Assembly: GCA_031292145.1 (NCBI GenBank)
Contig: JARLHR010000041.1
Location: forward strand, 1-64,000
Length of the DNA stretch: 64,000 nt
Direction: 5' to 3'
Source of the DNA: Clostridium sp.
Lineage (GTDB): Bacteria; Bacillota; Clostridia; Clostridiales; Clostridiaceae
In this document: piece after piece, positions 43,727-52,612 of the stretch
How positions within the stretch are numbered: the first letter of the stretch is position 1
Layout: each line of letters begins with the position of its first letter
Notes under the pieces: model-generated
Told to the model about the DNA's origin: nothing
What the model saw: the letters and a program-made list of their open reading frames with translations, nothing else
The model's database searches: none
Position numbers and translations under genes: made by a program

Positions 43727-43963
43727 ATGATTATGAAAGAACAAGTACTAGAAATATTTATCGAAGTTACAGGAAATGATGAAATTGCAGAAGATTTAGA
43801 TTTAGATCTTTTTGATGCAGGACTTTTAGATTCATTGGCAATAATAGAAGTATTGATAAAATTAGAAGAAAACTTAGGTATAAAACTACAACCTACAGAC
43901 TTAGAAAGAGAAGATATGTCAACAGTTAATAAATTAACTGCATTTTTAGAAAATAGAAAATAA
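43727..43963 (+). CDS. dltC: D-alanyl carrier protein
   Basis: A 78-residue acidic helical carrier. The phosphopantetheine attachment serine is in DAGLLDSLAIIEVL (DSL motif), with the DltC-like ending (NLGIKLQPTDLEREDMSTVNKLTAFLENRK, shown in part). It receives D-alanine from DltA. ATG 43727 is six bases after AAAGGAG. No membrane acyltransferase (DltB) or DltD follows; instead two family A elements do. Either those genes lie elsewhere, or this pair serves another acceptor. Confidence 0.9.
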   Translation: MIMKEQVLEIFIEVTGNDEIAEDLDLDLFDAGLLDSLAIIEVLIKLEENLGIKLQPTDLEREDMSTVNKLTAFLENRK

Positions 43964-43966
43964 ACT

Positions 43967-44197
43967 TATAGTTATGAATATAACTCACCGAAAGGGAAGG
44001 TACTCTGTTGTTTCGGTTACTGAGAATAAGTTTAGGATTTCTACCATCAGAAGTTGCACCATTTCTGCATGCCCCCCAGACAAGCTGGTGACAAGCAAAA
44101 ATGGAACAACTTCTGATGAAGAAATACCTGAAACTTATTCTCTGATGTAACACTGCACAAAAGAGTACCTTCCCTTTCTGGTATGACATATATTTAC
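43967..44197 (+). repeat. Family A hairpin element, copy A7
   Basis: Closest to A5. Stem AAAGGGAAGGTACTCT with AGAGTACCTTCCCTTT, where A5 has AAAGGACAGG with CCTGTCCTTT: two compensated changes. Tip hairpin CCAG-CTGG replaces CGAG-CTCG. Shared loops: TTTCGGTTACT, AACACTGCACA, GCACC, GCATGCCCC, TGACAAGC. The left terminus (TATAGTTATGAATA) is degenerate and the right one abuts copy A8. Confidence 0.85.
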
Positions 44198-44431
44198 ACT
44201 AGAAATCAAATACATTTGTGTGTAGCAGGCATTTGAAAATTTCGATGCTAAAAGCACTTAATTGGAGCTTGTTCAACATTAGCTTGTCACACTAAAAGTG
44301 GGAGCAAGCTAATGTTGATACAAGCTCCCATTTAGTGCTTTCAGCGAAATTTTCATAGTCCTGCGTAACACAAATGTATTTGATTTCGGCAGACTATCGC
44401 ATAAGTCTAGAATATGCTTTGGTTATCTATA
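44198..44431 (-). repeat. Family A hairpin element, copy A8, adjoining A7
   Basis: Right end TTTGGTTATCTATA (to 44431). In minus orientation: ATCAAATACATTTGTG arms, CAGGACTATGAAAATTT facing GCATTTGAAAATTT, then AGCTTGTATCAACATTAGCTTGCTCC with the CACT-AGTG tip hairpin, TGACAAGCTAATGTTGAACAAGCT. The helices differ wholly from A3-A7 but the loop motifs are the same. Confidence 0.85.
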
Positions 44432-44452
44432 CAAAAATGCCTGTAAAGTTTG

Positions 44453-44863
44453 CTAATCAGAGAGGATAAATTTTTCAAAAATCCAATGCTGATTACTATC
44501 CTTTTTGAAGCTGCCCTTAATATAAGTACTTTTATGAGGAGCTTTTTTAGAAAGACCAGAAGCCTCTACAATTGCAGTGTCTTCATCACAATAAACCAAA
44601 GACATTTTTTGAACTCTTAGTAGTTTATTTTCGGATGAAAACCCAGATGTGAAATTATATTCAACAGCAAATCCAAGATTTTTAGAGTTAGTATATACAT
44701 ACATATTATTAGATATAAAAAATGAAGTGATAATTATAAGTCCTAAGGAAATTGTTAAAGATAACATAAAATTACGTTTTGATTTTGCTATAATTCGCCT
44801 ATGAAGCTTTCGTTTCTTTTTATAGACAAAAGAGCCTAGTTCGATGGTGGCATTGTTTATCAT
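44453..44863 (-). CDS. Small membrane-anchored protein of unknown function
   Basis: 136 residues. A basic N-terminal segment (KKKRKLHRRIIAKSKR), one transmembrane helix at about 33-52 (LSLTISLGLIIITSFFI) and a ~80-residue probably extracytoplasmic domain ending WIFEKFILSD. The start ATG at 44863 is preceded by AAAGGAG on the minus strand, so the ten-residue longer frame starting at 44893 is rejected. No family recognised; the ectodomain has NTF2/YpeB-like mixed alpha-beta character only by impression. It stands alone, convergent with the plus-strand dlt genes. Confidence 0.65.
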   Translation of the reverse strand: MINNATIELGSFVYKKKRKLHRRIIAKSKRNFMLSLTISLGLIIITSFFISNNMYVYTNSKNLGFAVEYNFTSGFSSENKLLRVQKMSLVYCDEDTAIVEASGLSKKAPHKSTYIKGSFKKDSNQHWIFEKFILSD

Positions 44864-45304
44864 AAATGTAAATCTCCTTTTCTTAATATTCAAATTCTAT
44901 TCTACAAGGATCAATTTATAAAAGAATATTACCATAATTTAACAAGTTGTTAAATGAAAAAAGTATGACAAAGTAAAGGTAAAACCATGATAATATGAGT
45001 AAATTCTAATTTAGTGAAAGTACTAGAATATAGATTAATGATGAAGAATGAATAATGAAAGATTAAGGTGGAAGTTCTTTTAGAATTTCTATAATAAATA
45101 TAAAGATTACGAAATTATGAGGTAATTTCAACCTAAATCGTTCATCATTCACCATTAATTATTTATTAAAAGTGGGATAATCACTTTTCTATGGTTATAA
45201 AATGTCTTTTTTGATATAATAATAGTTATAAAATAAATAATTTCCAATTGAGGAAAGTTATTTGCTAAGAATTTAAATATAATATAATTGAAATTTGTTA
45301 AAAC
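44864..45304. other. Intergenic region with a dyad repeat
   Basis: 45034-45168 holds ATTAATGATGAAGAATGAATAA and the facing TTCATCATTCACCATTAAT, similar to the dyad before gabT (15400-15495), with a central GGTGGAAGTTC...GGTAATTTCAACC. No gene is supported here; possible short frames on both strands are AT-rich and lack ribosome sites. Confidence 0.5.
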
Positions 45305-45614
45305 TATAGATAAGCAATTTGAACATATGACTTGTCTGCAAAATATGTATATAAATTTACTAGACTTTAATGTGGTATCTCTACTAGAAATTAGAAGTAT
45401 TTTTGTGAAGAAAGCATTTGAAAATGAGCTGTTAAAGGTTCTTAGTTGTAGGTTGTTCCAATTTAGCTTGTCAAACTGAAAGTTGGAGCAAGCTAAATTG
45501 GACACAACCTGCAACTTAGAACCTTCAGCGATATTTTCATAGTCTTTTGGAATAAAAATATTTCTAATTTCTTAGACTACTACATAAGTCTAAGTTCACA
45601 TTTGGGTATCTATA
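45305..45614 (-). repeat. Family A hairpin element, copy A9
   Basis: Possible left end TATAGATAAGCAA at 45305; right end TTTGGGTATCTATA to 45614. In minus orientation it has GCAGGTTGTGTCC, AATTTAGCTTGCTCC, tip hairpin AACT-AGTT, TGACAAGCTAAATT, GGAACAACCT. Arms carry GACTATGAAAATAT facing GCATTTGAAAATGAG. Related to A8 in the lower stem, with different upper helices. Confidence 0.82.
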
Positions 45615-45642
45615 ATATCAAAATTAATAGGATGGTGTATTT

Positions 45643-46044
45643 ATGGATTTTTCAAGTTTAGTATTAATAGAAAAAGATAAAGAAACAGGATTTATAAAAA
45701 AAGAATTAGGAAGTTTTGAAGTTAATGATGGAGCAGTGTTTGTAAAAAAACTTTATGTATTAGACGAATTTGTATATTTGTATTTTGATACAAATAAAGA
45801 TGTAGAAGAATGGGAATACTCTGCTATATATGATTTGTTTAATACAGAGGCTTTTATAGAAAAAGGATATGAAATAGAAGAAGATGATGAGGAATATAAT
45901 CCTACATTTATAATAAAATTTGAATATAAGGATGATTATGATTTAATGAAAGAAAAAATACAACAAGTTGTATCAATAATAGAAAAAGAAATGAATTCAG
46001 TGTTTGAAGCTATACAAGGGAAGGAAGCTGAATACGCAGAATAG
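45643..46044 (+). CDS. Small acidic cytoplasmic protein, DUF6762-like
   Basis: 133 residues, strongly acidic, no signal or membrane segment. It starts MDFSSLVLIEKDKETGFIKKELG and has a beta-rich first half (GAVFVKKLYVLDEFVYLYFDTN) and a helical C-terminus (DLMKEKIQQVVSIIEKEMN). It resembles the clostridial DUF6762 family as I remember it; no function is known. It lies 121 bases before pepF and could share its transcript. Ribosome site AGGATGGTG. The 1-kb stretch just upstream holds only repeats. Confidence 0.65.
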   Translation: MDFSSLVLIEKDKETGFIKKELGSFEVNDGAVFVKKLYVLDEFVYLYFDTNKDVEEWEYSAIYDLFNTEAFIEKGYEIEEDDEEYNPTFIIKFEYKDDYDLMKEKIQQVVSIIEKEMNSVFEAIQGKEAEYAE

Positions 46045-46165
46045 TCTTTTTTATAGTGACAAATGACAAATTATAAGTTTGTTACTATTGTTAACAATAT
46101 AAAATAAAAAAACAGTTAATTCTTAATTGGTAAGTGTTAACTAAAGAGAGGGTTGGTGTTTTAAG

Positions 46166-47950
46166 ATGAGTGAATTAAAGAAAAGAGAAGAAATTGATGA
46201 TAAGTCTAAATGGAAAGTAGATAAAATATATACCAATATACAAGAATGGGAAAAAGATTTTGAAAATTTAAAAGTTGAAGCTGTAAAATTAAAAGATTAT
46301 TCTGGGAAGCTCACAAATGGAGAGGAAATCTTAGAATATTTTAAAATTAATGAAAAAATATCCAGAAAAGCAGAAAATTTATTTATTTATGCACATTTAA
46401 AATCTGATGAAGATACTTCAAATACTACTTACCAAGGCTTAATGAGTAAAATAGATATATACATGGCTGAATTTTCAAGTTATACAGCTTTTTTCGTTCC
46501 AGAAATTTTAAGTTTAGATGATAAATTCATTGAGGAAGAAGTAAACCGATTAGATGAATTAAAAAAGTATAAATTTTTAATTGAAGATATTTTAAAGGAA
46601 AAACCACACATATTATCAAAGGAAATGGAGGAATTGTTAGCAGCAGCGTCAGATTGTTTAGATGCACCTTCAGCAATACACAATATTTTGACTAATGCAG
46701 ATATGACCTTTGGTAAAATAGAAGATGAAGAGGGAAAGGAAGTAGAACTGACAGAAGGAAATTATTCTTCATTTATTAGAAGTAAGAATAGAACTGTAAG
46801 AAAAGCTGCATTTGAAAGATTATTTGGAGAATATGATAAGCTTAAAAATACTTTAGCAACTTCTTTAACTGCTTCAATAAAAACTTTTAATTTTAGCAGC
46901 AGAGTAAGGAAATATAACAGTGCGTTAGAAGCTTCATTAAAGCCTAATAATATTCCATTAGAGGTTTATAAAAATGCTATAAAGGTTATAAATGATAACT
47001 TGAACTCTCTTCATAGATATGTACAAATTAAGAAAAAATTATTAGGATTAGATGAAATTCATATGTATGATTTATATGTTCCTGTTATTGAAATTCCAAA
47101 AGAAAAAATAGAATTCAATACAGGGGTAGATATAGTTTTAGATGCATTAAAGCCATTAGGAACTGAGTATTTAGATATATTTAAAAGTGGAATTAAGGAT
47201 GGCTGGATAGATATATATGAAAACAAAGGTAAAAAAGGTGGAGCATATTCATGGGGTGGATATGATACTATGCCTTATGTTCTTTTAAATTATAATAATG
47301 ATTTACAAGATGTATCAACATTAGCTCATGAAATGGGCCATTCAATTCATTCTTATTATTCAAGAAAAGAACAGTCGTATTATTATGCAAACTACACACT
47401 ATTTTGTGCAGAAGTTGCCTCTACAACAAATGAATCTTTACTTATTCATTACTTAATTGAAAATGAAAAGGATGAAAAGAAAAAACTTTACTTAATTAAT
47501 CAAGAATTAGAGCAAATAAGAACCACAGTATTCAGACAATTGATGTTTGCAGAATTTGAACTTTATACTCATGAAACTTTAGAAAAAGGAATTCCGTTAA
47601 CAGCAGAAGATTATAATAAGGCGTGGCATGATTTGAATGCAAAATATTTTGGAGATGAAATGATAATAGACAAAGAAATAGATGTAGAATGGTCAAGAAT
47701 TCCTCATTTTTATTCAGATTTTTATGTATATCAATATGCAACAGGTTATGCAGCAGCATCAGCTTTTTCTAAATCAATCTTAGAAGGAAAAGAAGGTTCA
47801 GTTGAGAAATATAAAGGCTTCTTAAAAGCTGGTGGCAGTGACTATCCAATAAATATTTTGAAAAATGCAGGCGTAGATATGACAACAAATGCACCAATAG
47901 AAGCTACAATAAAGAGATTTAATGAACTTTTAGATATGATAGGTAAGTAA
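46166..47950 (+). CDS. pepF: Oligoendopeptidase F (M3 family)
   Basis: A 594-residue cytoplasmic zinc metallopeptidase that degrades peptides of roughly 7-17 residues. The zinc motif HEMGH is in TLAHEMGHSIHSYYS, and the third ligand is expected in FCAEVASTTNE. The length is standard. The C-terminal substrate-binding tyrosine region (YQYATGYAAASAF) is present. Ribosome site GAGGGTTGG. The rhomboid gene starts two bases after its stop, so the two are one operon. Confidence 0.95.
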   Translation: MSELKKREEIDDKSKWKVDKIYTNIQEWEKDFENLKVEAVKLKDYSGKLTNGEEILEYFKINEKISRKAENLFIYAHLKSDEDTSNTTYQGLMSKIDIYMAEFSSYTAFFVPEILSLDDKFIEEEVNRLDELKKYKFLIEDILKEKPHILSKEMEELLAAASDCLDAPSAIHNILTNADMTFGKIEDEEGKEVELTEGNYSSFIRSKNRTVRKAAFERLFGEYDKLKNTLATSLTASIKTFNFSSRVRKYNSALEASLKPNNIPLEVYKNAIKVINDNLNSLHRYVQIKKKLLGLDEIHMYDLYVPVIEIPKEKIEFNTGVDIVLDALKPLGTEYLDIFKSGIKDGWIDIYENKGKKGGAYSWGGYDTMPYVLLNYNNDLQDVSTLAHEMGHSIHSYYSRKEQSYYYANYTLFCAEVASTTNESLLIHYLIENEKDEKKKLYLINQELEQIRTTVFRQLMFAEFELYTHETLEKGIPLTAEDYNKAWHDLNAKYFGDEMIIDKEIDVEWSRIPHFYSDFYVYQYATGYAAASAFSKSILEGKEGSVEKYKGFLKAGGSDYPINILKNAGVDMTTNAPIEATIKRFNELLDMIGK

Positions 47951-47952
47951 GA

Positions 47953-48951
47953 ATGAAAAACCTTGAAGAGGAGTTTTACAAAACGCTATTAAATAAAGAA
48001 AATTTCTATATGAAGCAATACTATAGCAATTTCCATACAAAAGAAATATTCATTGCAATCAGAGAACTAAAGGAAGGGGTATATTGCGTTTTAATAACTA
48101 ATGAAGAAAATGAAAAAATAGATTCATTAGAAGCATTTGAATATATAAAAACTTTAGATAAACCATTTTCATTTAATATGATAATTTTATCAAATGAAGA
48201 ATATATATATACAAATCATACCAGCTCATTTAATAAGCTTATTATAAATAAAAATAATTATAATGTTATAGCATGTGATACCCCTTGTTTGCCATTAAAA
48301 CAGATCTTTGAAAATATTATTCAAGAAAATTTAACAAAACCTAATAATTTAAAAGGAGATTTTCTTAAGGATAATTTACTTACATACGCATTAATAGGAG
48401 TTAATATAATAATATTTTTAATCACAGCATTTTTGTCTGGAAGTATATTTGATATTGATATAAATGTTTTGGTGGCTTTCGGAGCAAAATACAATGCATT
48501 AATAGATCAAGGTGAGATTTGGAGATTATTAACTTGTGCTTTTTTACATTCAGGATTATTACACATAGCGTGTAATATGTATTCCCTTTATATAATAGGG
48601 CCTCAGATTGAACAAATTTATGGTACTACAAAGTATTTGATTATTTATATAGTATCATGCATAACATCATCATTGTTGAGTTACTTAATGGGCCCTAATA
48701 GTGTGTCAGTGGGAGCATCAGGTGGTATATTTGGTCTTATGGGAGCTTTATTAGCATTTGCAATTATAGAAAGGCATAAAATACAGAAAAAATATATGTC
48801 AAGTTTAATTCAAATAATAATAATAAATTTATTTATAGGATTAAGTATAAAAAATATTGATAATTTTGCTCACGTTGGAGGATTAATAGGTGGCATAACT
48901 ATAGGATATGTTAGTTATAAAATATTAAACAAAAATAGAGGCGAAATATAA
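47953..48951 (+). CDS. Rhomboid family intramembrane serine protease
   Basis: A 332-residue membrane protein. An N-terminal ~140-residue cytoplasmic domain of unknown role (LEEEFYKTLLNKENFYMKQYY) is followed by six to seven helices. The catalytic serine is in GASGGIFGLMGALL and the histidine in NFAHVGGLIGG. The family motif EIWRLLTCAFLHSGLLHIACNM is also present. It cleaves transmembrane substrates within the membrane; substrates unknown. Tightly coupled to pepF. The extra N-terminal domain resembles that of B. subtilis GluP-type rhomboids in position, but I cannot confirm homology. Confidence 0.92.
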   Translation: MKNLEEEFYKTLLNKENFYMKQYYSNFHTKEIFIAIRELKEGVYCVLITNEENEKIDSLEAFEYIKTLDKPFSFNMIILSNEEYIYTNHTSSFNKLIINKNNYNVIACDTPCLPLKQIFENIIQENLTKPNNLKGDFLKDNLLTYALIGVNIIIFLITAFLSGSIFDIDINVLVAFGAKYNALIDQGEIWRLLTCAFLHSGLLHIACNMYSLYIIGPQIEQIYGTTKYLIIYIVSCITSSLLSYLMGPNSVSVGASGGIFGLMGALLAFAIIERHKIQKKYMSSLIQIIIINLFIGLSIKNIDNFAHVGGLIGGITIGYVSYKILNKNRGEI

Positions 48952-49100
48952 TTGTTATATATTAATATTAATTTTATCTTAAGAAAAATAGACTTGATTT
49001 TTTATTTTTATTGAAATATTATTAAATAGGTATAGTACGATGATAAGTATGTAAAATAATAAATGGGAAGAGGTCTCATTAAATATTAGGAGTGAATGTA

Positions 49101-50489
49101 ATGGGGAATTATATTTTAACCATAACAGCTATATTTCAAATATTTGTATTTGCAATAACATGCTACTATTTATTTTTAGGAGTTATAGGTCTTTTCAGAA
49201 GAACTGAAAAAAAAGATTATACACCTAAAAATAAATTTGCGCTTTTAATTGCAGCACATAATGAAGAAGTTGTTATCGGTAGCCTTATAGAGAGTATGCT
49301 AAAATTAGACTACCCGAGAGAAATGTATGATATTTTTGTTATTGCAGATAATTGTACAGATGATACGGCTAAAATAGCTAAAGACTATGGGGTAAATGTT
49401 TGTGAAAGATTTTCAAAGGATAAAAGGGGTAAAGGCTATGCTTTGGAATGGATGTTTGCAAAATTATTTGCTATGGAAAAGAACTATGATGGAGTAGCTA
49501 TATTTGATGCAGATAATCTTGTACATAAAAATTTCTTAAAAGAAATAAATTCTAAAATGAAAGAAGGCTACAAGGTTGTACAAGGGTATATAGATAGCAA
49601 AAATCCAGAAGATTCATGGATTGCTGCAAGTTATTCTATAGCTTTTTGGACTCAAAATAGAATGTTCCAATTAGCTAGAGCTAATGTAGGGTTTTCTAAT
49701 CAAATTGGTGGAACAGGATTTGTAGTAGAGACTAATACTTTGAAAAAATTAGGCTGGGGTGCTACTTGTTTGACAGAAGATTTAGAGTTCACTTGTAAAC
49801 TTGTATTAAATGGAGAAAAAGTTGGATGGGCTCACGATGCTATTATATATGATGAAAAACCACTAAAGCTTAGACAGTCATGGACACAAAGAAAAAGATG
49901 GATGCAAGGTTTTTCAGATGTAGCTTCAAGATATTTCTTTAAATTGGTAAAGAAATCAATTATAGAAAGAAAGTTTTATATGTTTGATTGCGCATTATAT
50001 GTATTGCAACCCTATGTAACATTGTTAATAGGAATTTCAGCAGTATTGACAATAGCACAATCTAATAGACCGCTTAATATATTTCTGCTAAATTATATGT
50101 TGGGTGATGTAGGTATTAAAATATTTGCAGTTATTCAGTTTTTAATTACACCATTAATATTAGCAATTGATAAAAAAATTACGAAGCCATTTTTAACAAT
50201 AATGGCATTATATTCAAGTAATGTTTTTGTAGTTCCTTATTTAGCTACGACATATACAGAAAATTGGATTATTGCCTGGGCAATAGGTATAGGTTATAAC
50301 ATAGTATTCTTAGTATTAACAGGAATATTATTAGGAAAAAAAGAATTGATTTTGTTCTTTAGATTTTGGTTATATGCGTTCTATACATTAACATGGATAC
50401 CAATCACAATTCAAGGTATTTTAAATAAGAACAATAAAGAATGGAGTCATACTAAGCATGTTAGAAAAATAGAAATATGCGATGTATAG
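49101..50489 (+). CDS. Membrane glycosyltransferase, family 2 (polysaccharide synthase-like)
   Basis: A 462-residue processive-type GT2. One N-terminal helix; catalytic domain with AAHNEEVVI, DNCTDDT, the DADN metal motif, TEDLEFT and the acceptor motif QRKRW (D,D,D,QxxRW); four or so C-terminal helices. It resembles N-acetylglucosaminyltransferases of the PgaC/NodC/hyaluronan synthase group. It may make an exopolysaccharide or modify a lipid-linked sugar, but no other polysaccharide genes adjoin. ATG 49101 is chosen over the in-frame GTG at 49092, since AGGAG (49088-49092) runs into the GTG. Confidence 0.9.
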   Translation: MGNYILTITAIFQIFVFAITCYYLFLGVIGLFRRTEKKDYTPKNKFALLIAAHNEEVVIGSLIESMLKLDYPREMYDIFVIADNCTDDTAKIAKDYGVNVCERFSKDKRGKGYALEWMFAKLFAMEKNYDGVAIFDADNLVHKNFLKEINSKMKEGYKVVQGYIDSKNPEDSWIAASYSIAFWTQNRMFQLARANVGFSNQIGGTGFVVETNTLKKLGWGATCLTEDLEFTCKLVLNGEKVGWAHDAIIYDEKPLKLRQSWTQRKRWMQGFSDVASRYFFKLVKKSIIERKFYMFDCALYVLQPYVTLLIGISAVLTIAQSNRPLNIFLLNYMLGDVGIKIFAVIQFLITPLILAIDKKITKPFLTIMALYSSNVFVVPYLATTYTENWIIAWAIGIGYNIVFLVLTGILLGKKELILFFRFWLYAFYTLTWIPITIQGILNKNNKEWSHTKHVRKIEICDV

Positions 50490-50523
50490 ATTTTAAGTAA
50501 TTAAGTATATTATTATAAGAGAG

Positions 50524-50558
50524 AGAGTGTATTATTGTTTAATAGTGCACTCTTTATT
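50524..50558 (+). terminator. Terminator after the GT2 gene
   Basis: AGAGTG(T)ATTA, loop, TAATAGTG, CACTCT, then TTATTAATT: an imperfect stem with a weak U-tract. Confidence 0.5.
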
Positions 50559-50577
50559 AATTGGAATTTAATTTTTT

Positions 50578-50606
50578 TTGACATTATACGATAAAGGAAG
50601 TATATT
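50578..50606 (+). promoter_or_regulatory. Sigma-A type promoter of parE
   Basis: Consensus TTGACA at 50578-50583, a 17-base spacer and TATATT at 50601-50606; the start codon is 56 bases downstream. Confidence 0.8.
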
Positions 50607-50662
50607 TTATAGAGTAAGTTTATTAAGAAAAATAAGAACTGGTGTTCAAACGGAGGAGTTTT

Positions 50663-52612
50663 ATGGAATTAAAAAATACTACTACTTATGATGTGACGGA
50701 TTTAACATCATTAGAAAAATTAGAACCTGTAAGGATAAGACCAGGGATGTATATAGGTTCTACTGGAAGCAAGGGATTGCATCATTGTATATGGGAGATA
50801 GTTGATAATGCCATAGATGAAATAGCTAATGGATATGGAAATAAAGTAACAATAATCTTAAATGAAGATAAGAGCGTTACAATCATTGATAATGGAAGAG
50901 GCATTCCTACAGGAATTCACCCAGTTAAAAAGAAATCCGGCGTTGAAATGGTATTTACTGAACTGCATACTGGCGGTAAATTTGATAATAAAAACTATAA
51001 AACTTCTGGAGGACTTCATGGAGTTGGAGCGGCAGTTGTAAATGCTTTATCAAAATGGCTGGAAGTTGAGGTATATCAAAATGGTAATATACATAGGCAA
51101 AGATTTGAATATGCTTATGATAAAGAATTAAAAAGAGATATGCCGGGAACAGCTGTTGGAAGTTTGAAGATAATAGGAAAAACAGATAAGGTTGGAACTA
51201 AAATTACGTTTAAGCCAGATCATGAAGTTTTTTCAACAATTGATTTTAAATTTGACATAATAGATAGTAGATTACAAGAATTGGCATTCCAAAATAAAGG
51301 TATAACTTTAGAATTAATTGATAAGAGAAAAGGACAAGAAAATACTAAAGAATATTATTCAGAAAATGGTCTTTTGGATTTTATAAACTACCTAAATGAA
51401 AGTAAAACACCAATTCATGAAATACCTATAATTTTTGACGGTGATAGAACAGTTGGAAATATTCAAATGTATGGAGAAATCTGCATTCAATTTACAGACT
51501 CTACAACTGAGTATATTGCAAGTTATGTAAATAATATTCCAACAACAGAAGCGGGAACTCATGAAACTGGATTTAAAACTGGAATGACAAGAGCTTTCAA
51601 GGAATGGGCAAAGAAATTAGGTTTGGTTAAAGAAAAGGATAAAGAATTTGAAGGTGATGACTTAAGGGAGGGTATGACAGCAATTGTAAGAATTAAAATT
51701 ACAAATCCTATATTTGAAGGTCAAACTAAAACTAAACTTGGTAATACTGAAGCATATACTATGATGAATGATTTAGTTTATACTAAATTCTCTGAATGGA
51801 TTGAAGATAATAAAACCCTAGCAACAAGCATAATTAATAATGCATTAGAAGCAGCAAAAAGAAGAGATAAAATTAAAAAAATTAATGAAGCAGAAAAAAA
51901 GAAGGTAGGTAAAGGAACAGCACCGCTTGCGGGTAAGGTGGCAGTATGTACATTAAAGGATAAAACTGTAAATGAATTTATAGTTGTGGAAGGAGATTCA
52001 GCAGGAGGTTCTGCAAAGCAAGCTAGAGATAGAAGGTTTCAAACTATAATGCCTTCTAAGGGTAAAATAATGAATACAGAAAAACAAAAGCTTGAAAATG
52101 TATTAGCTTCAGAAGAATTGAAAATATTTAATACTGCAATTGGAACAGGAACCTTGGATAATTATAAAGAAGAAGATTTGAAATATGACAAGATAATAAT
52201 TATGAGTGATGCAGATGTAGATGGATATCATATTAGAACCCTTTGGATGACTTATATTTATAGATATATGAGACCATTAATAGCAAATGGTCATTTATAC
52301 TTGGCGCAACCTCCTTTATATAAGGTATATAAAGAGTCAAAAGGTAAGGGTATAGTTAAATATGCATATAGCGATGATGAGTTAGAAAGTACTAAAAAGC
52401 AAGTGGGGAAAGGTGCATTAATTCAAAGATACAAAGGTCTTGGAGAAATGAATCCAGATCAATTATGGGATACAACATTAAATCCAGAAAGTAGAACTTT
52501 GCTTAAAGTTACTATAGAAGATGCAGCAAAAGCGGAAAAGATGGTATCGCTCCTTATGGGAGATATTGTAGAGCCAAGAAAAAATTACATGTATAAATAC
52601 GGAGAATTTTAG
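50663..52612 (+). CDS. parE: DNA topoisomerase IV subunit B
   Basis: A 649-residue ATPase subunit of topoisomerase IV, which separates linked daughter chromosomes. GHKL ATPase motifs EIVDNAIDEI, DNGRGIPTGIHP and GGLHGVGAAVVNALS; Toprim motif EGDSAGGSAKQARDR and the SDADVDGYHIRTL metal site; ending in the usual QRYKGLGEMNP region. Pairing with parC (and a length near 650) favours ParE over GyrB, which in clostridia normally sits near the origin. ATG 50663 follows CGGAGGAG; the in-frame GTG at 50642 lies before that site and is rejected. Confidence 0.92.
   Translation: MELKNTTTYDVTDLTSLEKLEPVRIRPGMYIGSTGSKGLHHCIWEIVDNAIDEIANGYGNKVTIILNEDKSVTIIDNGRGIPTGIHPVKKKSGVEMVFTELHTGGKFDNKNYKTSGGLHGVGAAVVNALSKWLEVEVYQNGNIHRQRFEYAYDKELKRDMPGTAVGSLKIIGKTDKVGTKITFKPDHEVFSTIDFKFDIIDSRLQELAFQNKGITLELIDKRKGQENTKEYYSENGLLDFINYLNESKTPIHEIPIIFDGDRTVGNIQMYGEICIQFTDSTTEYIASYVNNIPTTEAGTHETGFKTGMTRAFKEWAKKLGLVKEKDKEFEGDDLREGMTAIVRIKITNPIFEGQTKTKLGNTEAYTMMNDLVYTKFSEWIEDNKTLATSIINNALEAAKRRDKIKKINEAEKKKVGKGTAPLAGKVAVCTLKDKTVNEFIVVEGDSAGGSAKQARDRRFQTIMPSKGKIMNTEKQKLENVLASEELKIFNTAIGTGTLDNYKEEDLKYDKIIIMSDADVDGYHIRTLWMTYIYRYMRPLIANGHLYLAQPPLYKVYKESKGKGIVKYAYSDDELESTKKQVGKGALIQRYKGLGEMNPDQLWDTTLNPESRTLLKVTIEDAAKAEKMVSLLMGDIVEPRKNYMYKYGEF

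Noticed and set aside
45155-45514. Short frames on both strands between 45155 and 45514
   Set aside because: They lie in AT-rich and repeat DNA (copy A9) with no start signals.
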